From RGIG3178 sp942492795 (GTDB taxonomy: Bacteria; Bacillota; Clostridia; Christensenellales; QAND01), in contig OW818639.1 of the NCBI GenBank assembly GCA_942492795.1, positions 2,046,001-2,110,000 on the forward strand: a stretch of 64,000 nucleotides of DNA, read 5' to 3'. The position numbers and the translations under genes were made by a program. Below the pieces are notes generated by a model. It saw only the letters and a list, made by a program, of their open reading frames with translations, searched no databases and had not been told where the DNA came from. This document shows positions 7,683 to 17,284 of this stretch, piece by piece; within the stretch, counting starts at the first letter, position 1; each line of letters starts with the position of its first letter.

Positions 7683-9233
7683 ATGGATCCGCACATTCAG
7701 CTTAAAAACATATCCAAGACCTTCGGCAGCGTCATAGCGAACGACAATGTCAATTTTGACGTCAGAAAAGGTGAGATCCATGCTTTGTTGGGAGAAAACG
7801 GCTCAGGCAAGAGCACGTTGGTGAACATGCTGTCCGGGATTTACCGCCCGGACAGCGGTTCCATCCTCATCGACGGCAAAGAGGTTCGCTTTCATTCCCC
7901 CAAGGATGCCATCGATGTCGGCATCGGAATGGTGCACCAGCATTTTAAACTCATTGAAGTACTCAAAGCCCGCGAGAACATAACGGCCGGGCAAAAGGGT
8001 TCTTTTTTTATCCATAAGCGAAAGCAAGCAGCGGCTATTGAGCAGATCAGCATGCGTTACGGTTTGCGGGTTGATTTGGAAAAGCCTGTCTATACCATGT
8101 CCGTCGGTGAAAAACAGACAGTCGAAATATTAAAGGTGTTATATCGCGGCAGCAACATCCTTATATTGGATGAACCGACTGCCGTTCTTACGCCGCAGGA
8201 GATCGAGAACCTGTTCCGCATCCTGCGCAATATGAAAAATGAAGGCTGTGCCATCGTCATTATTACGCATAAGCTCAATGAAGTACTGGAGATCAGCGAC
8301 CGCGTAACGGTTCTGCGCAAGGGCAAGAGCATTGGCACCGTGCTGACTAAGGATACCAACGCGCAGGAATTGACCGAGATGATGGTGGGACGGCGTATCA
8401 ATCTGGATATCAAGCGTGCTGCAATCGATGTTGGCAAGGTGCATCCGCTCATGGATGTGGATGACTTGTGCCTTGACGGTTCCAACGAAAACCGACCCCT
8501 GTCGCATTTGCGATTTACGCTCAACAGCGGGGAGATTTTAGGCATTGCAGGCATTGCTGGCAGCGGACAGAAAGAGCTGTGCGAGATCATTGCAGGATTG
8601 CAAAGGGCAAGCAGCGGCAGCATCCGCTTTAAGGGCGAAGATATACTGGGTAAATCCCCAAGACAGATTATCCGCCTTGGCATCAGCATGAGCTTCGTTC
8701 CGGAAGACAGGCTCGGTATGGGCCTTGTTGCCGGAATGGATCTGGTAAACAACGTGCTGCTTAAAAGCTATCAGAATAAACCGGGATTGTTGATTGACCG
8801 AGAGGAAGGCCGCGTTATCGCAGAACAAATCGTCGATGATTTTTCCGTGGATACACCCAGTGTTCAGCACACCGTAAGCAAGCTTTCCGGCGGCAATATC
8901 CAAAAAGTTTTACTTGGCCGCGAAATCGCATTGAATCCCGAAGTTTTGATCACGGCTTATCCTGTACGGGGGCTTGACATCGGCACATCCTATCACATTT
9001 ACGATATCCTCAACAAAAAAAAGCAGGAAGGCGTCGGCATACTCTTTGTTGGCGAGGACTTGGATGTGTTGCTTGAATTGTCGGACAGGTTGTTGGTTCT
9101 GAGCAATGGAGCTATTATGGGAGTAGTGGATCCAAAGGAAGTTACCAAGGAGATTGTGGGATTGATGATGCTTGGACAAAGCCTTGATGAGATAGATTTA
9201 TCGAACAAACAAGCGGAGGTGCAACATGTTTAA
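7683..9233 (+). CDS. Nucleoside ABC importer, double ATP-binding subunit (NupA/YufO-like)
   Basis: The protein has 516 residues from the ATG at 7683 (AGAGGAC upstream); an in-frame TTG at 7662 is less likely. It holds two ABC domains in one chain. The first has Walker A GENGSGKST, a Q-loop (MVHQHF), the signature MSVGEKQTVEILK in place of LSGGQ, and Walker B ILILDEPT. The second has a degenerate Walker A (IAGSGQKEL), the signature LSGGNIQKV, and AYPVRGLDIG in place of the usual Walker B plus D-loop. This asymmetry is normal for the sugar/nucleoside (CUT2/BMP) branch. It drives import through the two following permeases. Confidence 0.94.
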   Translation: MDPHIQLKNISKTFGSVIANDNVNFDVRKGEIHALLGENGSGKSTLVNMLSGIYRPDSGSILIDGKEVRFHSPKDAIDVGIGMVHQHFKLIEVLKARENITAGQKGSFFIHKRKQAAAIEQISMRYGLRVDLEKPVYTMSVGEKQTVEILKVLYRGSNILILDEPTAVLTPQEIENLFRILRNMKNEGCAIVIITHKLNEVLEISDRVTVLRKGKSIGTVLTKDTNAQELTEMMVGRRINLDIKRAAIDVGKVHPLMDVDDLCLDGSNENRPLSHLRFTLNSGEILGIAGIAGSGQKELCEIIAGLQRASSGSIRFKGEDILGKSPRQIIRLGISMSFVPEDRLGMGLVAGMDLVNNVLLKSYQNKPGLLIDREEGRVIAEQIVDDFSVDTPSVQHTVSKLSGGNIQKVLLGREIALNPEVLITAYPVRGLDIGTSYHIYDILNKKKQEGVGILFVGEDLDVLLELSDRLLVLSNGAIMGVVDPKEVTKEIVGLMMLGQSLDEIDLSNKQAEVQHV

Positions 9234-10296
9234 AATCGAAAAGCGCACTTCCCTATCCCCTTGGAAGAAGGCTTTGTATACGTTTCTTGCCATCACTTGC
9301 GCCATTCTTGCATCCGGCGTGATGGTTGCTATATTGGGACAAAACCCGTTGAATATGTTCGTCAAACTCATTGAAGGATCACTGGGCAGCCAATACCGCA
9401 TCATACAAACTATCAACAAGACGATACCGCTTATAATCCTTTCTCTTGGCATCTCCGTCGCTTTCAAAATGAAGTTCTGGAATATTGGTGCCGAAGGACA
9501 ACTCATTATGGGTGGTTTTGGAGCAGCGTTTGTCGCTTTCAAATTTCCGAATCTTCCCTTGCCTATGCTGTTGGTGTTGATGGCTTTGTGCGCTATATTG
9601 TTCGGAGCTGGTTGGGCGTTTATCCCTGCCCTTCTGAAAAGCCGTTTTGGAGCTAGTGAATCCCTCGTGACTCTGATGATGAACTACATCGCGATTGAAT
9701 GGATCACCTATCTGCAAATGGGACCCTGGCGGGACCCCGCCGGAGGCGGTATGCCAAGGATCGCTCAGTTCCCGAACAATGCCGTTCTGCCGAAAGTATT
9801 TGGCGTACATATCGGATGGATCATTGCGCTTATTCTGGTCATCCTCCTATACATCCTAATGAACAGGAGCAAACTCGGCTATGAGATCGCCGTGCTTGGA
9901 GAGTCCGAAATGACCGCCCGCTATGCAGGGATGAACATCAAGCGGATCATGATCTACGCCGTGCTATTAAGCGGCGGGCTCTGTGGACTTACAGGCATGA
10001 TTCAGGCTAGCGCCATCGAACATTCCATTTCCAATCAGTTTTCAGGCGGTCTCGGCTTTACAGCGATTATGACGGCCTGGCTTGCCAAGTTGAATCCAGC
10101 CGCAATCGTTTTCGTATCGTTCCTGTTTGCCATGCTTTTACAGGGCGGCAGTTATATTCAGGTAGCGCTTCAGGTGTCGTCCACAGTGGCTTCCATGATT
10201 CAGGGCGTCGTTCTGTTCTTCCTACTCGGGAGCGACTTTTTCATGCAATACAGTATCGTCTTTACAAAGAAAGTACGGGAGGTGGCCAATCCATGA
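9226..10296 (+). CDS. Nucleoside ABC importer, permease subunit 1 (NupP/YufP-like)
   Basis: The permease has 356 residues and about nine hydrophobic helices. It overlaps the ATPase gene by eight bases and the next permease by four, so translation is coupled. The conserved segment KFWNIGAEGQLIMGGFGA and the coupling region GESEMTARYAGMNIKRIMIYAVLLSGGLCGL, with the EAA-like loop, place it in the BPD_transp_2 family used by CUT2 and nucleoside importers. It would form the membrane channel as a heterodimer with the product of 10293-11258. Confidence 0.94.
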   Translation: MFKIEKRTSLSPWKKALYTFLAITCAILASGVMVAILGQNPLNMFVKLIEGSLGSQYRIIQTINKTIPLIILSLGISVAFKMKFWNIGAEGQLIMGGFGAAFVAFKFPNLPLPMLLVLMALCAILFGAGWAFIPALLKSRFGASESLVTLMMNYIAIEWITYLQMGPWRDPAGGGMPRIAQFPNNAVLPKVFGVHIGWIIALILVILLYILMNRSKLGYEIAVLGESEMTARYAGMNIKRIMIYAVLLSGGLCGLTGMIQASAIEHSISNQFSGGLGFTAIMTAWLAKLNPAAIVFVSFLFAMLLQGGSYIQVALQVSSTVASMIQGVVLFFLLGSDFFMQYSIVFTKKVREVANP

Positions 10297-11258
10297 ACGA
10301 CATGGCCCTTTTAAGCGCTTTTCTTCAAACCTCCGTGCAGATGGGAACACCTATCCTGTTGGCGACGCTTGGCGGAATTCTCTGTGAGAAGGTCGGTAAC
10401 ATGAACCTCGGTATCGAAGGATTGATGCTCATGGGTGCTGCAGCCGGTTTTGCGGGCGCCTATTATACCGGGAACATCTGGATTGCCTTGCTAGCAGCCG
10501 GGGTCGCGGGGATGGCGGGATGCCTCATCTATGCTTTTATCACCGTAACGCTGCGTAGCAACCAGGTCGTCACAGGACTTGCGCTGACCATTTTCGGGGC
10601 AGGATTATCCGGATATCTAGGAGTGCCTTTGGCGGGATTGAACCTGCCTGTGAGCATCTCGCAAGCCGTGTCCGCCATCAAGATACCACTTCTATCCGAT
10701 ATCCCGATCCTGGGGCCCGCTCTGTTTGATCAAAGCATGTTTATTTATCTCGGTCTTGGGTTCGCGATCCTTCTGTATATCTTCTATTACAAAACGCAGA
10801 CGGGTCTTAATGTCCGAAGCGTAGGGGAAAACCCTGCCGCTGCGGATGCATCTGGCATCAACGTAAGCCGAGTCAAGTATATCAATGTACTTTGCGGTGG
10901 CTTTTTATGCGGGATTGGTGGCGCTTATCTTTCTCTGGTCTTTGTCCCACGCTGGCAGGAAAATATAACATCAGGCATCGGCTGGATCGCAGTGGCTTTA
11001 GTGATATTTTCAACCTGGCGTCCTGTACGTGCTATCTATGGGGCATACTTTTTCGGATTTCTACGCGCGCTGATCTTCCAGATACAAAACACGCCTATTG
11101 TCGTCTTTGGATTTCATTTTTCAATCTCCGCCCAGTTCTTAGGCATGCTGCCCTATGCCATGACCATTGTGGCATTGGTTATTATTTCCTTTCGAAAGCG
11201 TCCGGAAAACAGAGCGCCCAAAAGTTTGGGCTCCGCCTATTTCCGCGAAGACAGGTAA
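10293..11258 (+). CDS. Nucleoside ABC importer, permease subunit 2 (NupQ/YufQ-like)
   Basis: The second permease has 321 residues and starts inside an ATGA overlap with the first. It shows the companion-subunit signature GGILCEKVGNMNLGIEGLMLMG, the coupling loop VGENPAAADASGINVSRVKYI and about eight hydrophobic helices. Its length is typical of the second subunit in this family. It is the last gene of the importer operon; a hairpin with a T-rich tail follows 78 bases downstream. Confidence 0.94.
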   Translation: MNDMALLSAFLQTSVQMGTPILLATLGGILCEKVGNMNLGIEGLMLMGAAAGFAGAYYTGNIWIALLAAGVAGMAGCLIYAFITVTLRSNQVVTGLALTIFGAGLSGYLGVPLAGLNLPVSISQAVSAIKIPLLSDIPILGPALFDQSMFIYLGLGFAILLYIFYYKTQTGLNVRSVGENPAAADASGINVSRVKYINVLCGGFLCGIGGAYLSLVFVPRWQENITSGIGWIAVALVIFSTWRPVRAIYGAYFFGFLRALIFQIQNTPIVVFGFHFSISAQFLGMLPYAMTIVALVIISFRKRPENRAPKSLGSAYFREDR

Positions 11259-11336
11259 CCTCTGCCGTGTTGCAATCACGTGGCTTCCTTCTCGTCGCCT
11301 ATACTCTGATCAATGATGATCATTCATGATTCAACC

Positions 11337-11381
11337 GCAGCATCCAGTGACTGTTTAACAAACTGGGGCTGCTTTTCTTTT
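11337..11381 (+). terminator. Probable terminator of the nucleoside importer operon
   Basis: The stem GCAGC-CCAGT pairs with ACTGG-GCTGC across a 12-base loop and is followed by TTTTCTTTT. Confidence 0.65.
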
Positions 11382-11441
11382 CACAGCCAAAAAATGATAT
11401 TCGCAATACATACCGAGTACGCGCCATCGTTCCCGTTTTGC

Positions 11442-11470
11442 TTGCAATTTGTTACAAATATATGTATAAT
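11442..11470 (+). promoter_or_regulatory. Promoter of the NlpC/P60 gene
   Basis: TTGCAA (11442-11447) and a perfect TATAAT (11465-11470) are spaced by 17 bases, 30 bases before the start codon. Confidence 0.65.
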
Positions 11471-11499
11471 ATGTAATAATTAAAGGGGTTGATACGTAC

Positions 11500-12678
11500 G
11501 TGAATATCTTGCGAAAGCTATCAAAGGACATGCTGTCGCCGTTGCTGACGGCAATGTTGCTTTTCACTTCGCTATTTTTGCCCGATTACAGTGCACAGGC
11601 AACGCCGTTTAATAGCCTTACCAACATGATGCAGACGATGGTTATTCAAAGCGTTACAACAAGTATAAACAGCATTGCGTTCACGGATGAACAGGAAATC
11701 CAAACGGCCAATGACGGCACACAGGTCGATGATCAAACGGGTGATGATTCTCAGGTTGAGGATGATGAAAAACCGGAAACGCCCACACCCTCTCAAACAC
11801 CTGCCGCTGCTTCGCTTCGTCCGGGCGCTTCCGGTGACGATGTTAAGCGGATGCAACTGCGCCTGACAGCGCTTGATTATTTTGATGACAGCGATGAAGC
11901 GGACGGCGTGTACGGATCGGATACTTCACAGGCGGTAAAACTGTTTCAGCGTACAAACGGTCTGAGCATCGACGGCATCGCCGGCGAAACCACGCTTTCG
12001 TTGATCTATTCAAGCAAAGCGCATAAATACACCATAAAACAAGGTGACAGCGGCTCGGATGTGGCATCCTTACAGCGCAGATTGAAGGATTTGAAATATT
12101 TTTCAGGGTCCACAACAGGATATTTCGGTTCTTCCACCACGACTGCCGTTAAGGCTTTTCAAAAGATGAACGGCTTGCAAGAAGACGGTAAAGCCGGAGC
12201 GCAAACGCGCGATCTGCTCTATTCGAGCAAAGCAAAAAAGGCAGTCACTTCGACGAGTACGACTTCACCGGCACCATCCACACCTACTACCGGAACAAAA
12301 AGCGCATCAAAGTTCTTGGATTTTGCCCAGGCACAGCTTGGAAAGCGCTATGTTTCGGGCAACGAAGGCCCAAGCTCCTTTGACTGTTCCGGTTTCGTCT
12401 ATTACTGCTTAAAGAACAACGGCGTGAATGTCGGCAGGCTAAGCGCAAAAGGGTTCAGTCAGGTGGACGAATGGACCGGTGTAAGCAAATCCGATCTGCG
12501 TCTCGGCGATCTGCTGTTCTTCGGCTTGCGTGGAAGCGCGTCTGTTGGGCATACGGGCATCTATATCGGAAGCGGCAAAATGATCCACTGTTCCTCCAGC
12601 AAAGGCAAGGTGGTCATCACAAGCATCTCTACGACCTACTGGGTTCAAAACTATAAGTCTGCGAAGCGCGTATATTAA
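11500..12678 (+). CDS. Secreted NlpC/P60 peptidoglycan endopeptidase with two PG-binding repeats
   Basis: The protein has 392 residues (GTG start at 11500, AAAGGGG upstream). A signal peptide of about 35 residues is followed by an acidic and Pro/Thr-rich linker. Two peptidoglycan-binding type 1 repeats occupy residues of about 107-165 and 180-240 (LRPGASGDDVKRMQLRLTAL and IKQGDSGSDVASLQRRLKDL). After a Ser/Thr/Pro linker comes the NlpC/P60 domain (about 270-392) with the catalytic Cys in SFDCSGFVYY, the His in GHTGIYIG and the third polar residue in MIHCSS. It would cut peptide stems of cell-wall peptidoglycan outside the cell. It is monocistronic, with its own promoter and a terminator shared with the convergent phosphatase. 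Confidence 0.94.
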   Translation: MNILRKLSKDMLSPLLTAMLLFTSLFLPDYSAQATPFNSLTNMMQTMVIQSVTTSINSIAFTDEQEIQTANDGTQVDDQTGDDSQVEDDEKPETPTPSQTPAAASLRPGASGDDVKRMQLRLTALDYFDDSDEADGVYGSDTSQAVKLFQRTNGLSIDGIAGETTLSLIYSSKAHKYTIKQGDSGSDVASLQRRLKDLKYFSGSTTGYFGSSTTTAVKAFQKMNGLQEDGKAGAQTRDLLYSSKAKKAVTSTSTTSPAPSTPTTGTKSASKFLDFAQAQLGKRYVSGNEGPSSFDCSGFVYYCLKNNGVNVGRLSAKGFSQVDEWTGVSKSDLRLGDLLFFGLRGSASVGHTGIYIGSGKMIHCSSSKGKVVITSISTTYWVQNYKSAKRVY

Positions 12679-12684
12679 CAACCG

Positions 12685-12726
12685 ACAGAAAAAACCCTTC
12701 TTCACGAAGGGTTTTTCTGTTTTTTT
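12685..12726. terminator. Bidirectional terminator between the NlpC/P60 and phosphatase genes
   Basis: ACAGAAAAAACCCTTC pairs with GAAGGGTTTTTCTGT (one bulged A) around the loop TTCAC. It gives a T tract in both directions and lies between convergent genes. Confidence 0.88.
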
Positions 12727-12762
12727 AAAGAAGCACACAGATAACATTTGATCTGGAATTTC

Positions 12763-14262
12763 TTATGGATTTGCGGACATGTTCAGCGTTTTGAGAAGCT
12801 GTAAGAATATCCCCGTATTTTGATAAACACCACTGAACTGCTGCGCCCCCGCCCCTACGGCATAGACCGGCAACGAGACAGCCGTATGTCCGTAGGAACT
12901 GAATCCCACCCCGATATGATGGTTGAGGATCTTGTTGGCGGTGATCGTAAGCGGTTCATACGACCCGTAATTGGCAAGGCTGGACTTGTTTTTCAACGTC
13001 AGTTCATATGCGGCTTTTAGCTGTTGAACTTCCGAATCGGACATGACAAGGTTTGTGTCCGAAGTACCGGTCGCATTCAGTGGCGCGATGATGCCGAATA
13101 CCTTTTCAATGTCTTTCAACACACTTTCAAAAAGCGGTTTGTTTTTTTTATAGGACACGATGTAAGTGTCGTTGAAACGTGTGAACGACATGGTTTGCGC
13201 TTGAAGATATTGCGGGCGGAAGGTATATTCCATTCCGGCGTAACCGAGGCTCATGCCCCCTGTTTCATGATCCGCTGTAACAAGGATCAGCGTTTCCGCA
13301 GGATGCTTTTGGTAAAAATCCAACGCGACCTTTACCGATTCATCCAAAGCCAGCACTTCCGATACCGCCGCGTTGGAATCGTTGGCATGGCAAGCCCAGT
13401 CGATCTTACCGCTTTCGACCATCATAAAAAAGCCGTTACCACCGTCAAGCATCTCGATGCCCTTTTGGACATAATCCGCAAGCGACCAGTCGCTGTCGGC
13501 AGCATCGATCCTATACGGCACAGTGACGGTTTCTTCGTCAAGTTCCGGTGGCACAACGATGGCCTTCCCGTCAGTTCGCTTTAGCGAATCGGGAGAGGCA
13601 ACGGTATTGAGAACTTTATAGCCGGCTGCCTGTGCCAAGGTGTAGAGATTTTCCGATTTCCCGCCATTGTCCACGTTGTTCAGCCCGCCGCCGCCAAAAA
13701 AGTCAAATCCGCTTTGGATCATGTCCAACCCTATTTCGTAATACATGTTCCGCGACGTTTGATGGGCATAAAAGGCGGCCGGAGTAGCGTGGTTGAGATA
13801 CACAGTTGAAACGATCCCTATCTTATACCCCTTCTCCTCTTTTAGCCGTTCGGCAATCGTCTTGTAGCGTATCTTCCCAGTCGTATCCATGCCGATCTTG
13901 CTTGACTCGGTGTTATGACCGGTAGCGATGGCTGTTCCGGCGGATGCCGAATCCGGAATATAGGAAAACGCATCGTGTGTTTCTATGACGCCTGTTGCAG
14001 GAAAATCCATGAAGCTAAGGTGCTTTGTCCCGATTCCGCCTTGCTTGGAACCCAGATAAAGCGCAGCCGCCTGCACTTGCGCGTAAGACATTCCGTCACC
14101 GATGAAAAGGAAAATATATTTGGGGGTTCCTGTTTGCTGACTTTGAGATGGCTGTGTCTGTTTTTGGTCAGCACCAGTTTGCTTACATCCGAATGTGACT
14201 GTTAATAAAAGGCATATAGATAAGCTTACTACAGACAAACGCTTAATGTTCTCTCGCTTCAT
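12763..14262 (-). CDS. Alkaline phosphatase, probable lipoprotein
   Basis: The protein has 499 residues. The N-terminus has a signal peptide with Cys26 after VTFG, a slightly off-consensus lipobox, then a Gln/Thr linker. The PhoA-type active site is complete: IGDGMS (metal Asp), PDSASAGTA with the nucleophilic Ser, ATGHNTES, the metal cluster MVESGKIDWACHANDS, TADHETGGM, and the late His in SSYGHTAV. It would release phosphate from phosphomonoesters outside the cell. The gene stands alone and is convergent with the NlpC/P60 gene. Induction by phosphate starvation would be expected, given the pst operon elsewhere in the window, but I see no clear Pho box here. Confidence 0.94.
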   Translation of the reverse strand: MKRENIKRLSVVSLSICLLLTVTFGCKQTGADQKQTQPSQSQQTGTPKYIFLFIGDGMSYAQVQAAALYLGSKQGGIGTKHLSFMDFPATGVIETHDAFSYIPDSASAGTAIATGHNTESSKIGMDTTGKIRYKTIAERLKEEKGYKIGIVSTVYLNHATPAAFYAHQTSRNMYYEIGLDMIQSGFDFFGGGGLNNVDNGGKSENLYTLAQAAGYKVLNTVASPDSLKRTDGKAIVVPPELDEETVTVPYRIDAADSDWSLADYVQKGIEMLDGGNGFFMMVESGKIDWACHANDSNAAVSEVLALDESVKVALDFYQKHPAETLILVTADHETGGMSLGYAGMEYTFRPQYLQAQTMSFTRFNDTYIVSYKKNKPLFESVLKDIEKVFGIIAPLNATGTSDTNLVMSDSEVQQLKAAYELTLKNKSSLANYGSYEPLTITANKILNHHIGVGFSSYGHTAVSLPVYAVGAGAQQFSGVYQNTGIFLQLLKTLNMSANP

Positions 14263-14376
14263 TCCGCTTCCCCTTAACCCCTATAGCATCAATACGTTCA
14301 AATAGAAGTTTGTCTGTTAAGCGTATCGAATTAATAATAAAAAAACAAGTTGCTTTCAAAATTTGCTCGTACATAT

Positions 14377-14417
14377 AAAAGAGCCCTTGTCGCATTATGC
14401 GTTGCAAAGGCTCTTTT
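14377..14417 (-). terminator. Terminator of the opp operon, after oppA
   Basis: AAAAGAGCC (14377-14385) pairs with GGCTCTTTT (14409-14417), with the arms extended by TTG/CAA pairing. It lies 36 bases beyond the oppA stop and ends in a T tract on the minus strand. Confidence 0.75.
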
Positions 14418-14452
14418 ACCGCTTTTCGGTATTATGGTCTATCTCACACTAA

Positions 14453-16222
14453 TCAATCAAGTGTGGCATTCTTGAAAAGCACAACGCCCAGCGGTGTGTA
14501 AACGAAATTCTTGAGTTTCGTGCTCTTCATGTAAGGATTGGTGTAATAGTAAATTGGGAGAATGGTATACGTTTCCTTCATCATATCTTCCGCTTGATAC
14601 ATGAGCGCAGCACGTGCTGCCGGATCGGCTGTCGTTTTAATCTGTTTGACCAGATCCTCATAGACCGACCATTTCTTATCGTTGTTGGCACCGAAGTTCG
14701 CGCCGCTGCCGATTATGCCGCTCTTACCAAGGCCCGGATGGTTGTTTCCGGAATCGGAAACATAGATCTCAAGGAAGTTGATCGGATCGTTGTAGTCGGC
14801 GATCCAGCCCAAACGGGAAGCGGTGAACTTGCCGTTTGTAAGGTCGGTCTGTGCAACACTCCAGGTACGTTGGTCGATTGTAGCGGTGATGCCGTATTGT
14901 CCCCACATATCCTTGACCGAGGTCAAAATGGCAACGTTTCCGCTTGTCGGGTTCATCGTAACCATGAATGCCGGGAAGTTTGTAAATTTGCCTGTAGCCG
15001 TGTCGAAGGCATAGTATTTCTTTAAGAGTGTGAGAGCTTCCTGCGTGTTGGCAGCTTTGTCTTTCGCATCAACGCTCCACCATTTGGTCGCTTTGGCGCG
15101 GAACTCTGTGCCCGTACCGTCGTCGGCTTTGGCAGGAACAAGACCGTAAGCAGGCTTCTGTCCGCCTCTGGTCACTTGCTCGACAATGTGATTCCTGTCA
15201 ATCAAAAGGCTCAACGCATGGCGCACATCTTCGTTCTGCGCTTCGGTCCAGTTTGACCAAGCTGTTTTGGAATCGCTCGGAGAAGTAAGACCCGGTTTGA
15301 AGGATTGATTCACGTTGAACTCGATCCAATAGGTGCCGATATAGTCGCCGATGAAGAAATCGACATTCATTCTCTTCGGGTCATTTTTGAGGATGGGGAT
15401 CTGCGATTGCAGTATGCCAGTCATGTACTGGAATGTCCCGTTGGTGAAGTTCGCGAACTTGGCATCGTCGTCTTCGGAAAGGGCGCATGTGAGTGTATCA
15501 AGCTTGATATTACTCGCATCCCAGTAGTTGGGGTTCTTTTCGAATACGATCTTGTCGCCAACGGCCCAGGATTTCATCCTGAATGCACCGTTGGAGATGA
15601 AAGTTTCAGCTTTGGTTGCCCATGCTTCGCCGCTCTTATCAACGACATCCTTGCGGACCGGGAAGTATTCAGGGAAAGCCATCAACTGATTGAAATACGG
15701 TGTTTTGGTGTTGGTTACAACGGTAATTGTACGAGCTGCATCGTCCGCTTTGACATTGAGGTTGGGTTTTGCAGAATCATAACCGTCGATTACGTCCATG
15801 ATGTACTGGTAGTCGGACTTCGTTGCAGGATCGGCGACCCGTTTCCATGCATATACGAAATCGGACGCTTTGAGTTCTTGTCCGTCTGACCACTTCAAGC
15901 CGGATTTAAGCGTGAAAACATACTGAAATTTGCCATCGGCAATTGCAGTCGGCTCCACGATTTTGTCCGCGCAGTCTGCGACGATAATGAGTTTCCCGTC
16001 CTTGTCGTTCGCATAGCCATACAGTCCCGAGAATGCATTACCTAAGTAAATGGACCCGTCAACCGAGGCATTCAGACCTGGGTCAATTGTCTTTGGATCA
16101 GGACCAACGCAGATGGTGAGGTTCTTTGTACTTGCGCTTGTCTGGGGATTTGCTGTTCCACAGCCCGCAAGTGCAGTTACAATGAACAGCACCGTCAGCA
16201 GAAGACAGAGTTTCTTTTTCAT
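14453..16222 (-). CDS. oppA: Oligopeptide-binding lipoprotein, SBP family 5
   Basis: The protein has 589 residues. The signal peptide ends in the lipobox ALAGC (Cys21). The mature protein has the family-5 pattern, including TICVGPDPKTIDPGLNAS, YTLKSGLKWSDGQELKASDFVYAWKR (seen with a Phe for the first Tyr), and a late ADYNDPINFLEIY motif. It would capture peptides outside the membrane and hand them to OppBCDF. It is the last gene of the leftward operon. A small hairpin (TCGG-CCGA, about 16257-16273) lies in the 63-base gap after oppF and may help set its separate expression level. GGAGGG is its ribosome site. Confidence 0.95.
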   Translation of the reverse strand: MKKKLCLLLTVLFIVTALAGCGTANPQTSASTKNLTICVGPDPKTIDPGLNASVDGSIYLGNAFSGLYGYANDKDGKLIIVADCADKIVEPTAIADGKFQYVFTLKSGLKWSDGQELKASDFVYAWKRVADPATKSDYQYIMDVIDGYDSAKPNLNVKADDAARTITVVTNTKTPYFNQLMAFPEYFPVRKDVVDKSGEAWATKAETFISNGAFRMKSWAVGDKIVFEKNPNYWDASNIKLDTLTCALSEDDDAKFANFTNGTFQYMTGILQSQIPILKNDPKRMNVDFFIGDYIGTYWIEFNVNQSFKPGLTSPSDSKTAWSNWTEAQNEDVRHALSLLIDRNHIVEQVTRGGQKPAYGLVPAKADDGTGTEFRAKATKWWSVDAKDKAANTQEALTLLKKYYAFDTATGKFTNFPAFMVTMNPTSGNVAILTSVKDMWGQYGITATIDQRTWSVAQTDLTNGKFTASRLGWIADYNDPINFLEIYVSDSGNNHPGLGKSGIIGSGANFGANNDKKWSVYEDLVKQIKTTADPAARAALMYQAEDMMKETYTILPIYYYTNPYMKSTKLKNFVYTPLGVVLFKNATLD

Positions 16223-16285
16223 TATGTGCCCTCCTCTTTTTTACTTATATAAACAAACTCGGACATTGCCGAATTTATCTATACA

Positions 16286-17284
16286 TCATTTGTTCCAACA
16301 AGCAGCATAATGCCCCTCTTTGCGTTCTGTCAATTGAGGGCATTCAAGAGCGCACTGCTCCGTTGCATAGGAACAACGTTGCCTAAATGTGCATCCGCTT
16401 GGCGCGTTGAGCGGGCTTGGTATGTCCCCACTCAGGACGATGCGCTTGCGGTTGCGTTCTTTTTCGGGATCTACAATCGGAACTGCGGACAACAATGATA
16501 TTGTATATGGATGAATCGGATATTTGTTCAGTTCATTCGCTTCCGAAATTTCCACGATTTTGCCAAGATACATTACAGCAATGCGGTTCGAAATATGCTT
16601 TACTACTGACAAATCATGAGCTATAAACAAATACGTTAAGTTTCGATCCTTTTGCAGATCTTCAAACATATTGATGATCTGCGCTTGAATGGAAACATCC
16701 AGCGCAGATACGGGCTCATCACAAACAATGAATGCAGGATTGACTGCCAAGGCGCGTGCAATCCCAATACGTTGCCTCTGCCCACCTGAAAACTCATGTG
16801 CATAGCGTGTGGCATGTTCGGAAGAAAGCTCAACAGCCTTCATTAGTTCGGCAATGCGATCCGAACGCTCTGCTTTTGTCTTGTAAATCTTCTGAACGTC
16901 TAGGGGTTCTCCGATAATATCAGCTACCGTCATTCGGGGATTCAAAGAAGAATATGGATCTTGAAACACCAACGATACTTTTTTTCGCATCTCATTAACA
17001 TGTACCTTAGAATCAATCTTCGTGCCGTCGAATATAATTTCACCTGAAGTCGGCTTATATAGATGCAGAATTGTCCTGCCGACAGTCGTCTTACCGCAGC
17101 CAGACTCACCAACCAATCCAAGGGTTTCTCCACGCTTGATCGTAAAACTTACGTCATCCACTGCCTTTAACGGCTTGCTTTTTAGAAAGCCTGTGGATAT
17201 TTCAAAATATTCTTTTAAATTTCTGACTTCTAAAAGGTTATCAGCCTTCGGAGCGAAGGCTACCTTGCCATATGTTTCACTCAT
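16286..17284 (-). CDS. oppF: Oligopeptide ABC importer ATPase
   Basis: This ATPase has 332 residues. It shows Walker A GESGCGKTT, the Q-loop LVFQDPYSSLNPRM, the signature FSGGQRQRIGIARAL, Walker B IVCDEPVSALDV and the H-loop AHDLSV. The C-terminal oligopeptide extension has a four-cysteine pattern (CTFRQRCSYATEQCALECP) that is usual in OppD/OppF proteins. The gene overlaps oppD by eight bases, so the two ATPases are translationally coupled. They form the heterodimeric motor on the inner face of the OppBC channel. Confidence 0.96.
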   Translation of the reverse strand: MSETYGKVAFAPKADNLLEVRNLKEYFEISTGFLKSKPLKAVDDVSFTIKRGETLGLVGESGCGKTTVGRTILHLYKPTSGEIIFDGTKIDSKVHVNEMRKKVSLVFQDPYSSLNPRMTVADIIGEPLDVQKIYKTKAERSDRIAELMKAVELSSEHATRYAHEFSGGQRQRIGIARALAVNPAFIVCDEPVSALDVSIQAQIINMFEDLQKDRNLTYLFIAHDLSVVKHISNRIAVMYLGKIVEISEANELNKYPIHPYTISLLSAVPIVDPEKERNRKRIVLSGDIPSPLNAPSGCTFRQRCSYATEQCALECPQLTERKEGHYAACWNK